The position numbers and the translations under genes were made by a program. 64,000 nt of DNA, taken from Spodoptera frugiperda. Taxonomy: Eukaryota > Arthropoda > Insecta > Lepidoptera > Noctuidae. The stretch spans positions 10,894,199 through 10,958,198 of the forward strand of contig NC_064237.1 in the NCBI RefSeq assembly GCF_023101765.2. The letters are read 5' to 3'. Below, piece by piece: positions 34,992 to 44,818 of this stretch. Every line of letters begins with the position of its first letter. Position 1 is the first letter of the stretch. The notes under the pieces were generated by a model. The model was not told where the DNA came from. It ran no database searches and worked only from the letters and a program-made list of their open reading frames with translations.

Positions 34992-35195
34992 ATGACTGCG
35001 AACGGCATAACCGCGACATTTTCGGAACTGGAGGAGGTCGAGGCCCTCAAGGGTCGCCGTAGTCAGCCGATTGGATCGCCAATTCCAGTAAATCCTGACG
35101 GCAGACACCGCGGACAGAGTTCGAGCATGGCACGCGCCTCCGAGCTCCTAGAGGCGCAACTTGGCGCCCACTCGACGTTCCGACTCGCCGCTTCC
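34992..35195 (+). CDS. Candidate exon 1 of a plus-strand gene
   Basis: 68 codons: MTANGITATFSELEEVEALK, GRRSQPIGSPIPVNPDGRHR, GQSSSMARASELLEAQLGAH, STFRLAAS, ending phase 0 at TTCC|GTGAGC. The frame would otherwise stop at 35220. The region is GC-rich with protein-like composition (acidic helix EELEEVEAL-like, then basic). A 78-bp intron with a strong acceptor (CTGTCTCCCCGCAG) leads into a second open exon in the same phase. I do not recognise the product. Confidence 0.35.
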
Positions 35196-35273
35196 GTGAG
35201 CGACGAGGAGCCATGGCTCTGAACGGAGCATCAGCGCTGGCGTCGCCAACTCGCATCCTCTGTCTCCCCGCAG

Positions 35274-35516
35274 AGCCCCGCCCGCACCGGCGCCGCTAGC
35301 AGCAGCCGCCGAAGCAGCAGCCGCCGCAGCACGGGGAGCAGCACGGCGAACAGCACGAGTAGCAGGGGCCGCAGCACGGGGCGCAGCACGGACTACAGCA
35401 CGGGTAGCAAGGCATCTTGTCGACTTCTGCGCACCGAGCAACTCAACCGTCGCAAACAAATACTGTACGGGGTAGGCGAGCTTGTTGAATATTTTCACTT
35501 TTTTTTAGTTTTTTAA
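35274..35516 (+). CDS. Candidate exon 2: Ser/Arg-rich C-terminus, antisense to CGP-5
   Basis: Phase-0 continuation of 34992-35195: SPARTGAASSSRRSSSRRST, GSSTANSTSSRGRSTGRST, DYSTGSKASCRLLRTEQLNR, RKQILYGVGELVEYF, stopping at TAA 35514. Total with exon 1: 148 residues. The Ser/Thr/Arg block is exactly the antisense of the Cys-rich CGP-5 codons, so at most one strand was probably selected for this repeat. The continuation beyond CGP-5 (LLRTEQLNRRKQILYGVGEL) is protein-like by itself. No poly(A) signal was seen nearby. Confidence 0.3.
   Translation, partial: SPARTGAASSSRRSSSRRSTGSSTANSTSSRGRSTGRSTDYSTGSKASCRLLRTEQLNRRKQILYGVGELVEYFHFFLVF
35296..35415 (-). CDS. CGP-5: Cys-Pro repeat small protein
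   Basis: 39 residues built of xPCC units: MPCYPCCSPCCAPCCGPCYS, then CCSPCCSPCC and GGCCFGGCC, stop TAG. Nearly half the residues are Cys. The MP start and CC words match the other cluster members (Mst84D/Mst87F-like, or keratin-associated-like). The ATG follows GTCGACAAG. An A-run motif occurs in the region upstream on the minus strand (about 35512-35528). It overlaps the Ser/Arg-rich plus-strand frame antisense, so the strand assignment is the main uncertainty. Confidence 0.6.
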   Translation of the reverse strand: MPCYPCCSPCCAPCCGPCYSCCSPCCSPCCGGCCFGGCC

Positions 35517-36631
35517 TTTTTTTTTCACTGCGTGTTGTAAGTTTGAAGTATGATTGCTAACTAGTTTTTGCGAACATTCTCAGTGATAAAGAAAGTTCGT
35601 AGAACAGAAATTGTTCGAATAACAATCGTTTTAAAATTAGATTACTTTTTCCAATTTGTTTTCAGTCAAGCAGAAAGTTTTGTTACAAAACCAAAAAGGC
35701 TTCATTGGAAAAGTTGCAAGGATATAGAACCCGACCCGATGCAATGCAAACGTAGTCAAACAAAAGGTAAATTATTTTACCGAGAATTTTACAGGATTAT
35801 AATTTAAATATTCTTCGAGTAACTTGTTACCAAACTAGGTACCCTCAACGTCAAAATATACTCACAGATGTAAGCTAATCATATTTATGAAAACATAAAA
35901 TGTTCACATAATTACAGTTATTACTCATTCTGATAATTTTTAATAAATTAATACTTTTCTAAAAATAAGATTTAAATAGTTACTAATAATTGTCTACGGT
36001 TTATGGTTTATGTTTCTTTATACTTTTTTTTTATGATGATTGTGTTGGTAACACTGTGGCGTGGCGCGAAATATTGAAAGTTGCAAAAATATAATTGTTT
36101 TAAAATAATTGTAAAGTTAATATCAAAGTAAAGCGTGTTAGATCCAAAGCCAGTGTTTAGTTTTCACAGGTTAGTGAATAGGTGCGTACACTATACAAAC
36201 TTATTTAAGTTGTTAAACTTTCGTACCTCCTCCCATTGTTAGTCCAATAAACTATATAGCGAATGTCACGACATGGTTGCCTGATGTTTGGAATAACTGA
36301 TTAATTACACACCTCTGGTTTACAGGCCCTTAAAAATAAAACACAATGGTTCTTTAGTCTTGAGAAATGAAACCAGGAGCGTAGCTAGCACATTATCAAT
36401 ATACGGGGCCCCCGAGCTATGGGGGCCCCAACGTGCGTAGGTATAGATGAAAACTTCCCATTTTTATATTCCATTTCAGATATTACAAAAGTCTAAATAA
36501 TTACTTTCTTTTTTTCCGCGTGCATTCAAAAGATTGCAGCAACTTTAGGAAAATTAAAGTCATGCTAAAGGCCCCCAAATATAGACTCGCTGTTATAGCA
36601 TCGATGAGACCTCTCTTTGAGGCTTGAGATA
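35517..36631. other. Intergenic; one weak exon-like piece
   Basis: AT-rich. 35666-35766 is bounded by TTTTCAG and AAAAG|GTAAAT and is open in two frames, but I could not link it to a gene. From about 36370 a GC-rich imperfect palindrome (GGGGCCCCCGAGCTATGGGGGCCCC) begins a hAT-like element discussed below. Confidence 0.35.
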
Positions 36632-36676
36632 CAGGGCGGGAAAAGGCATTGGATGGTTTTCCGCCCTCAAAAAGTA
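36632..36676 (+). mobile_element. SINE-A 3' fragment
   Basis: GGCATTGGATGGTTTTCCGCCCTCAAAAA: only the SINE-A 3' end, embedded in a TIR-type element that runs roughly from 36379 (GCGTAGCTAGC) to 36736 (ACGCTACGCCACTG). Confidence 0.55.
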
Positions 36677-36770
36677 AGAAAAAAAGGGGGGCCAAACATT
36701 TTTTTATATGGCGCCCGATCGGGACACGCTACGCCACTGAATGGAATAAAACGTAGTGGTAACCAGTACT

Positions 36771-36923
36771 GGGGCCTTAGTTTATTATTCTGTGGCCTTA
36801 GTCTGCTATTACAATTGTGTCAGAATGGTCGATCACTGAGCAGTGCGAGAGGGACGGAGCTATGTAGGTTGTATAGCTCCATCCCTCTGGCACTGATCAA
36901 TTGTAATAGCAGACTAAGGCCCC
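36771..36923. mobile_element. MITE-1 copy with duplicated left end
   Basis: GGGGCCTTAGTTTATTATTC is followed after about 20 bp by a second GGCCTTAGTCTGCTATTAC. The right end is GTAATAGCAGACTAAGGCCCC-like. The left TIR is partly doubled, suggesting internal rearrangement or self-insertion. Confidence 0.8.
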
Positions 36924-37956
36924 CTGGTCCCCAATCACAAGAATAATAAGATTAACTAGTGGTCGCCTAGTGGCCGAAATTCGACCATATATGATTTAAT
37001 TTACAATACCACTTAACGTACGGTACGTTGAAGAATAATTTTTATTTAATTCAAACTCTTTTATAAAACTCTTTTCATATGAGACGTGAGAATATCATCG
37101 CAATGTCTATCGATTTTGACGTTTTGTCAAATACGATCAGATACTATGCATGTGTGTGTAATGTTTTATTTATTGATTTAATGTACTTTATTAGCATTAT
37201 TTTTGAAAAATATTAGCGCTATGCACTTCTCCTACACATAAACTATAAGTATACCAAATTTTATGCTCCTACGTCCGCGCAATTTTCGTAAAATGTGGTC
37301 CAAAGTTTTTGCATCACGTATTAATATATAGATGTGCAAATAATCAAACGCTACTCAATTTTGAGACGCTCTTAAAAATAGTTCTGTTACAACAAATTCT
37401 TCATAAAAAGACAGAGATAGCACGATATTAAAAGTACAACTTAAAATTGAGTAGCGTTTCAGTATTGGGGGGTAAGACGAACATCCCAAGAATTAACGAA
37501 AAAGCCCGCATCACTCATAATTATGATGGCAAGTAAATGAAAATATAATACATTACAGTTTACAACGAACAGAACGAATTCGTAGAACATAGGTATCCGA
37601 CATTAACTTTGAAACTGATAACACAAACAGTTTGAATTCTTAGTAAAACAATAATTGTTAGCATTTCATATTAACTGTTGTGTTTCGTGGTAAGTAAAAC
37701 AACGCATGGCCGGTCACCTATTTAGCAATAAAAGTTATATTTGTAGCGACCGTAGTATGGAAGGATGGGTGGGTACATTCTCGGATTCGAACTATTTTGG
37801 CTGTAGCTCATTTGTTGCGATTATATTATTAGACGCACACATTGACAGTGAGACTATGAACACTAGCTACCACAGCAGCTCTTTAATACCACAACATGTA
37901 AGTTGTGGTATACCCACGGGGTATACCTATTATGATTATGTGTGTTAATTTGTAGA
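36924..37956. other. Intergenic
   Basis: No gene is supported. AT-rich unique sequence. 37320-37455 contains an inverted pair (ATCAAACGCTACTCAATTTTGA and AAAATTGAGTAGCGTTTCAG) bounding a small palindromic segment of about 125 bp, probably another MITE. Confidence 0.4.
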
Positions 37957-38185
37957 GATCTTTTTTTATGTTAAATGGGCCGACGTTTGGCCGCTATTTC
38001 GCCTGATGGTAAGTGATGATGCGGCCTACGGTGGAGCACGTCTGCCCATAAGCAACTTATTCACTCGGGCTTTGAAGACATCCAGGTTGTACCCATCAGG
38101 AAACACAGACTCCGGCAAGGAGTTCCACTCCCTAGCAGTTCGCACAAGGAAGTTTGAAGCGAACTTGAAGATCTCTCTATAAGTA
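37957..38185 (-). mobile_element. 5'-truncated reverse-transcriptase LINE, 3' end
   Basis: GGGCCGACGTTTGGCCGCTA, GATGGTAAGTGATGATGCGG, ACACAGACTCCGGCAAGGAG: about 220 bp matching the 3' end of the LINE at 62763-64000 in the same orientation, with few differences. Confidence 0.8.
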
Positions 38186-38225
38186 TAGGTAAATTAATAT
38201 TTTTACCAAAACGTAGTCACTACAC

Positions 38226-38517
38226 TGCCTCGTTGGTCGAGTAGTCGCAAGTGCAACTGCCGAACAAGGGCTCTCGCGGATTCGATTCTAGTCTCGGGTC
38301 GGGCAAAGGGATACTGGGGTGTTTTTAGTATTTCGAAAATTTCTCAGTAGTAGCACGGAGTCTGGAATTGTGTCCAGTATATGGCTATAGGCTCACCCCC
38401 TACTACATGGGACTTACAACACAAATGGTGAAAAGTGGGTGTACTTTGTATTGCGGCATTACGTGTCGTAATAAGCTCCTCTGTCTACCCATTCGGGGAT
38501 AAAAGGCGTGACGTTGC
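38226..38517 (+). mobile_element. SINE-B copy
   Basis: GCCTCGTTGGTCGAGTAGTC, degraded B box GATTCGATTCTAGTC, GGGACTTACAACACAAATGG, and the GGGGATAAAAGGCGTGACGT tail. Full length. Confidence 0.8.
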
Positions 38518-39243
38518 TTTAGTCACTACAATATTACAGCAAGATCTTAATAATAAACGAATACTTTGTAACTAGTAGATTTTTATAATTAAGACTGATA
38601 TTCTTTCGGTTTAGTTCGCATACCGCTTGCATACAGAAATAACAGCTGAAATATCCATTCAAGCTTGCAATAACCGCTAGTCAAAACCCACATTTTTACG
38701 AACCCGTATACATATCTACAACGAACAAAACCCTTCCAAAAACAATTTAACAGAAAACCCGTATGGTAATAACCCGTATATTTAGCACAATACTCAATTC
38801 ATGAGTGTCCACTCAATATTCCGGGGAGCTACCCTTGCTTCGTGGAACACTGGTGCAGCTGTCACATGTACACATATATAACTATACATAACCAGTTTAT
38901 CATGGCCCTCTTCTGTATGATCTTTCCTCACACTCAAAGGTCAGTTTACACTGGTTCTCACAACTCGGTGTGTAGCCGAGTGTACCCACAGCAAACAACA
39001 ATAGAGGATCATCAGAGAAGCTGAGATCAATATTAACTGTACGTGCCTTGAATACAAGTGTCCCTAACTACGTTTATCTATTTTATCATGGAATCTCCAT
39101 CGCATCGGTCCTTGTAAACCGAATTATTCTGATTGCTATTGATTCCTAAAATAATTAGGTACCTTATATGTATATCATTACTGTTAAATAAAGATTAAAC
39201 ATGACTGTTCCAAGTATCAATATACCATCCAGTATAGATAATC
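38518..39243. other. Intergenic
   Basis: No gene, RNA or clear repeat recognised; AT-rich unique DNA. Confidence 0.4.
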
Positions 39244-39405
39244 TCCGGAGCTGCGGACTACCTAGCGGGTTTACCGGGGCTCCGGCTCGACAAGCAGGAG
39301 TAGGAACGGGGTGGTTTTTAGTCAGTAAGAGTCTGACACTCCCTCTTGCTTTGCCCTGGCGAGAGAAGTCATTGGATAATTTTCCCCCTGAAAAAAAAAA
39401 AAAAA
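39244..39405 (+). mobile_element. SINE-A copy
   Basis: CCGGAGCTGCGGACTACCTA to GATAATTTTCCCCCTG followed by about 15 A. Among the best-preserved sense copies, with a long tail. Confidence 0.85.
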
Positions 39406-42190
39406 GTATAGATATAATCTGTTACTGCGATTTATTTCACGAAATCGTTAATTTTAATTGCTCCTAATTATCAATATAATGCCGACTTCGTTGATTCTGT
39501 CCGTACGTATATAGGTATTTAGTTAAATTAACCAAGATGTTGATTATGAAATGAAAATTCTTGGAATTCAAAACATTTAACTCTTGTTTCCGACGAATCA
39601 CCAATAATAATTGAGTAATGTATTTAAATGGCAGCTTCCATTAACTATTAACCCGTTAACCCCAACTATGTACACGTGTACCAATATATAACTTAACTAA
39701 CTCAGATTGAAACACACATCCCTCTAATAGTACCAATAACTTAATCCTCACATGGATATTACATGGGTCTATTTACTCAAGTCTCTAGTTCTAAACACAC
39801 GATTTGCGTAGGAGAATTTAAACCTAAATTACCTCGAAGCAGGGTAAGCAACGCGAATTTGTTCTATGAATACCTATCTACGTCCCAGATTAACTCGAGA
39901 CATGTTTTTCAAAACATTTCAAGGAAAACTGTCGCGACAAATAAATTTTATTACAACTTGCAAAAAAATTTAACTAGGTATTCAAATTGTTTAGGAGTTC
40001 CGAGAAACTAAAATGGGGGACACAATAAAACTGTAGCTCGAAATTAATGATATTATTAATCATTACAAAAGATGTTTCAATTGCTTGGCGAGCTTGGCTA
40101 AGTTTCAAATGTACGTGTTGACGAAACATTCGTGTCATCGCACGATGATTTAAGACGTGCGATTGTTCCACGTTCCTGACGATGACAAAGGTTCCATTTT
40201 CGTGCTGTACCACTTACGGAAAATTTGTTCTGGAGCCCGATTTAATCTTGGACTATGACATACGTGTGCTAAATGTTCAGCTCGTGTAAAATTGGTTGTG
40301 ATATTTTGGAAACAAATTAATGAAATTTTTCTATACATATTGTGTAGCGAGAGCAAAAACACAACTTTCTTTAACACATTGAACGCCGTGGTGGTCACCG
40401 GTGACGTTAGAGGAGGATTTGCCTTCAACAGTTTTCTATTAGCAGTCAAAGACTTAAACAAGCTGGTATCTAATTACTTTGTTCGATACAAAATATTGAA
40501 ATATTGTTGAAAGTAAACAGGATTACAAATTGTAAACGTGAAATCGATACAGAGTTCTCTTAACATAAATAACTGCAGAGATAGGAAAACACGTGGAAGA
40601 AGAGGTAAGCCAATAGTTTCACAGTAAGTTTTTATTCAATGGAAACACGGATATATCAAACGTCATTGTCTGAAAATTAAATTAACTTGTAAGTGGAACT
40701 ACGCTTGCTCAATGTGGTTTGGCGATCTCAAACTTATGATAAGAAATTATAAGCCCAGGTTTCCTCACGATATGAAATAATTTTAGATAGCACATATAAC
40801 TCAGAAAACGTCACATTGCTACTTGCCATCATTCACTCAGATTATCTTTAAACTTGTTTAATTTTCTATAATAGTAGTCATCAATACTTAAATATACTTA
40901 ATTGCTAACGATAATTATTCAGGCGCTTTGTAACTCGTATTTTTATTGTACTCGAGTGCTTGAGTTTGACGAAATAATTTCCACAATTTTGAAACGACAA
41001 TAACAAACCATTTAGAAAAAAATCCACTGATTGGGAAGAAATCATTTCGAAAAATTCTTTACCCATCTCATCCATATCGATTTTTTTATTTGTTTAAACC
41101 CTATTTCATGCGGACGGTCTCAAAAACCTAACTTGTATGTACCTACCAAAAATCTTTCGTCAATATGTTTTTTTTATGTTACTAAAACTAATTCCGTTTT
41201 TTAATAAAATAAGAAGACAAGAATACGCAATGTACAAAAATCTAAATGCTACAAGGTTCTATGACATTTCATTATTATCATAATACAAACAATATACTTA
41301 GAGCTTTGTTTTCGATCCTGGGTCCTGGGGTGCTTCATTACATGACATCACCCGTCAGTCGCCAGGAGCGATGTAGGTGGAAAGGTGGAGTTTCTGCGTT
41401 TGACGTAGACATTTGAAAATCGTGACGGCTAAATCAACGTTAGCTCCAAACTCGCTCCCTTCCAACTAAAAAATAATTGAAGTTTTTCGTGGAACCTTCG
41501 TTAGCTTTTGTTGGTAGAGTAGTAACAGAAATTTAATTAAAAATTCTACGCCAGACATCATATTGTCTTCTAGTTTCGTGGAAATGATGCCTAGTACCTA
41601 TTACTTAATTTTATATATTTTGTAAAAAATATACTTAGTAAAGTATCCTCGCTATTTATTGTTATAATTAATACGACACTGTGTTTGTTTATGTTTCACG
41701 TCACATTCACATCATGATTTTATGCTAGTTATGTTTTTTTGTGTGTGGTAGAAGAGGTTAGAAGTTTGGTATCGGCTACATTCGCTGAATATTCAACTTT
41801 TTTCCTCATACCACGCGAGTAAACCCGCGGATAACAACTAGACTAAGTTCTCGTTAGCTGGTTACATTAACTGTTACGTTGAAAATTTCTAAGAAATACC
41901 TATTTACTTGGTGGATCACAGGGGAGCTTCGTAGAAAAGTATATCTTGGGAGTAATTGAGTTGGCCCTGGTTTATAAGAACACGCGTCATAATTAGGTAA
42001 TCCGTATTAGAAAATCCTGGAATTCCCAGTGGGCGATCTGATGTTGTATACCCTCCATTAGAGAAACTAGTTTCACAAGATAAATTGGTACCTAAGTATA
42101 ATACTTATCTACAAAATAACAATATTACTGATCAATTGATTGAAGCTGCTTGATCTCTGTGAAATGTGTAGTCCCTTACGCTGTAGTATG
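39406..42190. other. Gene-poor region
   Basis: No gene is supported. 40360-40460 is a dispersed repeat (minus-strand GTTGAAGGCAAATCCTCC, with CACCGGTGACC) that also occurs twice in FANCI introns (56395, 57500). A minus-strand open frame of 103 codons runs through it (40461-40150), but its N-terminal part is the repeat. Confidence 0.4.
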
Positions 42191-42299
42191 TTTTTTTTTT
42201 GAGGGTGAAAATCATTTAATGACGCAAGGTGCTGTTCCTACTACTCCTGCTTTTCGAGCCGGAGCCCCGGTAAACCCACTAGGTAGTCCACAGCTCCGG
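42191..42299 (-). mobile_element. SINE-A copy with internal deletion
   Basis: T run, GAGGGTGAAAATCATTTAAT, then directly GTGCTGTTCCTACTACTCC and CAGCTCCGG. The central CAGACTCTTACTGACT part is gone (about 45 bp). Confidence 0.8.
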
Positions 42300-42751
42300 A
42301 TCAAGCATTAACCCTACTGGGATACTTGAATGATTTTCCCCTTCAAAAAAACCTAGTGGTAGACAAGATTAGTATTACGCTTTCAAAGAACAACAGACTA
42401 ATGTTCTTTAGGTAGGTACAGCTTGACTTACTTCCAGTTTATTGTTTACTAAATGACTTTACATAATACCAATCAGTTTTCACTTTAATTAGACAGGATG
42501 CGGTCAGTTTATGGAAATATGTAGTTATGTACGCAATACAGTGATTCTCGATTCCCGAGAATTGATTGGTACCTTCCTCCCAACTGGTTGAGTTCCCATT
42601 TTGAAGTTTCTAGGAAATGTAGGGACGTAGGCACTTATATGTATAGGTATGTACAAATAACGCGAATAACATTCGGTAACTAGGTATTTATGTAATGTAT
42701 TTGTTATAATAAAAAAAGAAAAAGATTTAGCTATAGATAAGTAACTTGTGC

Positions 42752-43040
42752 CTAACGAGCTGGCGGATCACCTGATGGTAAGCAATCGCCGCCGCCCATA
42801 GGTATCCGAAACACCAGAGGCGCCACAAGTGCGTTGCCTGGCCTTCTGGTGGTTAGGAATGAAAGGGTTTAAGTTTTTGGGGAATCGGGGATTGAGAAGA
42901 GAAGAAGGTAACCTCACTCACACAACGCAAGCGTTGTTTTACGTCAGTTTTCTGTGAAGCCATAGCTATAGTTTATCATCACTCCGGACGAGCCGGCCCA
43001 TTCGTACCGAAGCATGACTCTCCTACACTTAGATACCTGC
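42752..43040 (+). mobile_element. Element D copy
   Basis: Full series: GGATCACCTGATGGTAAGCA, GCCGCCGCCCATAGGTATCC, ACCAGAGGCGCCACAAGTGC, CACTCACACAACGCAAGCG, GTACCGAAGCATGACTCTCC. Useful with 11253 for defining the family's ends. Confidence 0.7.
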
Positions 43041-44656
43041 TGTGTAAGAACCTAAAATAATTATACATTTGTCATTTGATATGGTTACATAGGTACTTAT
43101 TATTCTGCACATAGGTCGCCATTTAGTTGAAACTAAAAATCAGGATAATAAGTACTTTTTGGATCTGTAAATCGAATCCCGAGATTGTTTCAGGAGATGC
43201 ACCATCTTAAAATAAAATAAGTCGGTAGTAAATATCACTCTATTACCTTTAGATTTGTCCTCGTCTTTTATATTAATTCTCTTAACAGTTGTGTGATAAT
43301 ACCAACCTTATGTTAAAGGAAAAACATGTGTGAAAATTACGTAAAACAATGTGTTAAACAGAAACAAGAACCCAACTTAACTGTAAACAACACCCGCAAA
43401 CACACTTTCATTAAATTCGATACGTAATATTTCGAGAATTTCTATATAAAACCCTTATTGTAACCACAACCACAAAGCGTTCGCAATTATTACGTATTAT
43501 GTAAAGAAGAAATATATTTCTATGTAAAATAAAAGTGTTTGTTTGTATGTAGGTTAGTATGTAACTACTTATGTAGATATGAATTAACTTTGTCGACAAA
43601 TAATCTTGAGTTAAATTATTTGGAAATACCTACGACTTCTCACGTTTACGAGAAAAGCTCTACTAGTTTCGAATCAAGCCGGGACTCTTATTTACGAGCA
43701 GCGAGCACCGTGTTTACTGTTTAGCTTTTGCGGGTAGAGGCTATGGAGGTTTATTGTTTACCATCAGACTATTTACCAATCCCATAGAAAATAAAACTTT
43801 AGGTGACATCGCGCGACGGAACCTGTAGTATTATTATATAAAATAAATTAAATAGGTACAATATACATAATGTTTAATGTGGTTATTTCAGGAACCAACC
43901 GTAATGTAATGCCGTCCGTTGTTTACTAGAAATGTTTGTCCAGCTGGTACTTACTTGTGTATGTATTGAAATGAATCAGAAAAGGAGTTCCCATAATTAT
44001 TTACTGTGCTACATAAATAAATGACGTGTCTTGTTCGTATTAAGTAATTTTTTATCTACATACTTAAAAAGTTATTTTTTTAATAAGCAGTTATATAATA
44101 CACTAGCTACTTCCGCGCGGTTTCACCCGCTCTGCTTGGCTCCTATTGGTCATAGCGTGATGCCTTCCTCGATAAATGCACTATTCAACACAAAAATAAT
44201 AATTATTCAAATCGGACCAGTAGTTCCGGAGATTAGCGCGTTTAAACAAACAAACAAACTGTTTATAAATGATAAATGATATTTATTTTGCAAATAGGTT
44301 ACAATGTAACTCTTTTACACGTCAATCTCTAAAATAACTATATGAGGCCGGCGTTTCCTATCGTCCTTTAGTTTCCTTTAGCTTTATAATATTAAGTATA
44401 AGTATAAAGTATAGATAGTTACCTGCTAGAATGCGCATAAACAGTTCTTTAGCTTCAGTTGATTGTACATTTACATAGTTTTACTAGAATGCGCGTTACT
44501 AGAACGTTACTAGGGCGCGTACCTATACAATCATAAAACGTCCGATTTTACAGCATCCTTCTTAACTGATTCATCGCTATTGGAGGTATTATTCACACAG
44601 CATTTACAGGACCGATGTACCCTTATCTATAATATAAAAATAATTCGGGTCCTCCC
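43041..44656. other. Intergenic with family-F and element-E pieces
   Basis: No gene is supported. 43625-43740 contains GAAAAGCTCTACTAGTTTCGA, part of family F. 44104-44262 is an element-E copy (CTTCCGCGCGGTTTCACCCG; AATCGGACCAGTAGTTCCGG). Confidence 0.45.
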
Positions 44657-44818
44657 TTTTTTTTTAGGTGGCAAAATCATCTAATGACTTCTCTCGCCCT
44701 GGGCGAGGCGAGAGGGAGTGTCAGACTCTTACTGACTAAAAACCACCCCGTACTCCTGCCTTTCGAACCAGAGCCCCGGTAAACCCGCTAGGTAGTCCGC
44801 AGCTCCGGATCAGGCATC
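44657..44818 (-). mobile_element. SINE-A copy
   Basis: T run, TAGGTGGCAAAATCATC, ACTTCTCTCGCCCTGGGCGA, to GCAGCTCCGG. Full length on the minus strand. Confidence 0.85.

Noticed and set aside
35148..35498. 116-codon minus-strand frame rich in Ala and Arg
   Set aside because: Frame-shifted shadow of CGP-5; PCC codons read one base off give RAAPR words.
35666..35766. 101-bp exon-like piece between TTTTCAG and GTAAAT
   Set aside because: Open in two frames with no neighbouring exon that fixes the phase; too weak to call.
40150..40461. 103-codon minus-strand frame
   Set aside because: Its start lies in a dispersed repeat and the remainder has no coding support; overlapping frame at 39974-40213 is equally plausible.
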